Below are positions 63,572 to 64,000 of a DNA stretch of 64,000 bases, one piece after another. A program made the position numbers and the translations under genes. The notes beneath the pieces were generated by a model. That model was given only the letters and a program-made list of their open reading frames with translations. It ran no database searches and was not told the DNA's origin. Within the stretch, counting starts at the first letter, position 1. Every line of letters starts with the position of its first letter. Source of the DNA: Maricaulaceae bacterium EIL42A08 (lineage in GTDB: Bacteria; Pseudomonadota; Alphaproteobacteria; Caulobacterales; Maricaulaceae); assembly GCA_024178355.1 (NCBI GenBank), contig JAMZNZ010000006.1, positions 62,001-126,000 on the forward strand. The letters run 5' to 3'.

Positions 63572-64000
63572 TCACCCCTCCTTCTTGCGCCCTTCAATCA
63601 GCTCTTCCACCACGCCGGGGTTGGCCAGGGTTGAGGTGTCGCCCAGCTTGTCGAACTCGTTTTCCGCGATCTTGCGCAGGATGCGGCGCATGATCTTGCC
63701 GGAGCGGGTCTTGGGCAGGCCGGGGGCGAACTGGATCACGTCGGGCGTAGCGACAGGGCCGATTTCCTCGCGCACATGGGCTTTCAGGGCCTTGGCAGCA
63801 TCGTCGCCGGGCTCAGCGCCAGCGATCAGCGTGACGTAGCAGTAAATGCCCTGACCCTTTATGTCGTGGGGATAGCCGACGACGGCGGCCTCCGCGACGC
63901 TGTCATGGGCTACGAGCGCGCTTTCAATCTCAGCCGTGCCGAGCCGGTGGCCGGAAACGTTGAGCACATCGTCCACCCTACCGGTAATCCACCAGTATCC
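63572..64000 (-). CDS. acs: Acetyl-CoA synthetase, C-terminal part (cut by window edge)
   Basis: This is the C-terminal ~142 codons of AMP-forming acetyl-CoA synthetase, open to the right edge (5' part missing). The reading frame begins [27 protein letters not shown], the A8/hinge motif. It contains the catalytic-lysine segment [15 protein letters not shown], the site of regulatory acetylation in the family. The enzyme activates acetate for central metabolism. Confidence 0.95.
   Translation of the reverse strand, partial: GYWWITGRVDDVLNVSGHRLGTAEIESALVAHDSVAEAAVVGYPHDIKGQGIYCYVTLIAGAEPGDDAAKALKAHVREEIGPVATPDVIQFAPGLPKTRSGKIMRRILRKIAENEFDKLGDTSTLANPGVVEELIEGRKKEG

Overview
The window is a 64 kb piece of an alphaproteobacterial chromosome. 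It most likely comes from a prosthecate marine lineage such as the Maricaulales/Hyphomonadaceae, close to Caulobacterales. The support is the mnmE-mnmG-rsmG-parA-parB origin-proximal block, two perfect parS sites, a response regulator resembling CenR, an EipA/DUF1134 protein, an amgK-murU-addB-addA cluster and a consensus CtrA box. No rRNA, tRNA or CRISPR array was seen.

Layout. 1-4.7 kb: tRNA-wobble modification (mnmE end, mnmG), rsmG and the ParAB/parS segregation system. 4.8-13.8 kb: holA, lptE, a DUF3576 lipoprotein, outer-membrane and periplasmic proteins, a thiamine-phosphate-synthase-like protein, a PLP homeostasis protein, an L,D-transpeptidase-like protein, a CenR-like regulator, an unknown membrane protein with a CtrA box, and EipA. 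13.8-18.3 kb: BLUF photoreceptor, lepA, an SDR, pyrF and trxA. 18.4-27.4 kb: a tightly overlapping leftward operon tsaE-amgK-murU-addB-addA (muropeptide recycling plus double-strand-break repair). 27.5-45.5 kb: ferredoxin and its reductase, arsC, a CitE-like lyase, a pyridoxal kinase-DUF429 fusion, a serine hydrolase, a thioesterase, an Fe-alcohol dehydrogenase, phenylalanine hydroxylase, mutS, malic enzyme, an AmpG-like permease and a hybrid histidine kinase.

45.5-54.8 kb is the accessory region. The competence helicase gene comM is split by a 7.8 kb integrative element. The element carries a large serine recombinase at its left end and is bounded by an 8-bp core (CATGAGCA) at both junctions. 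All its genes lie on the + strand: one recombinase, two tiny membrane peptides, two CxxC zinc-ribbon-type proteins and several small proteins of no recognised family. About a quarter of the element is non-coding and unusually rich in hairpins and repeats. No phage structural, replication, conjugation, resistance or known defence gene was seen. The comM remnant also carries a single-base frameshift.

54.9-64 kb returns to ordinary chromosome: BON lipoprotein, YraN, an LpoA-like lipoprotein, a small exported protein, a methyl-accepting protein, a diheme cytochrome with a beta-helix partner, a membrane protein and the 3' end of acetyl-CoA synthetase.
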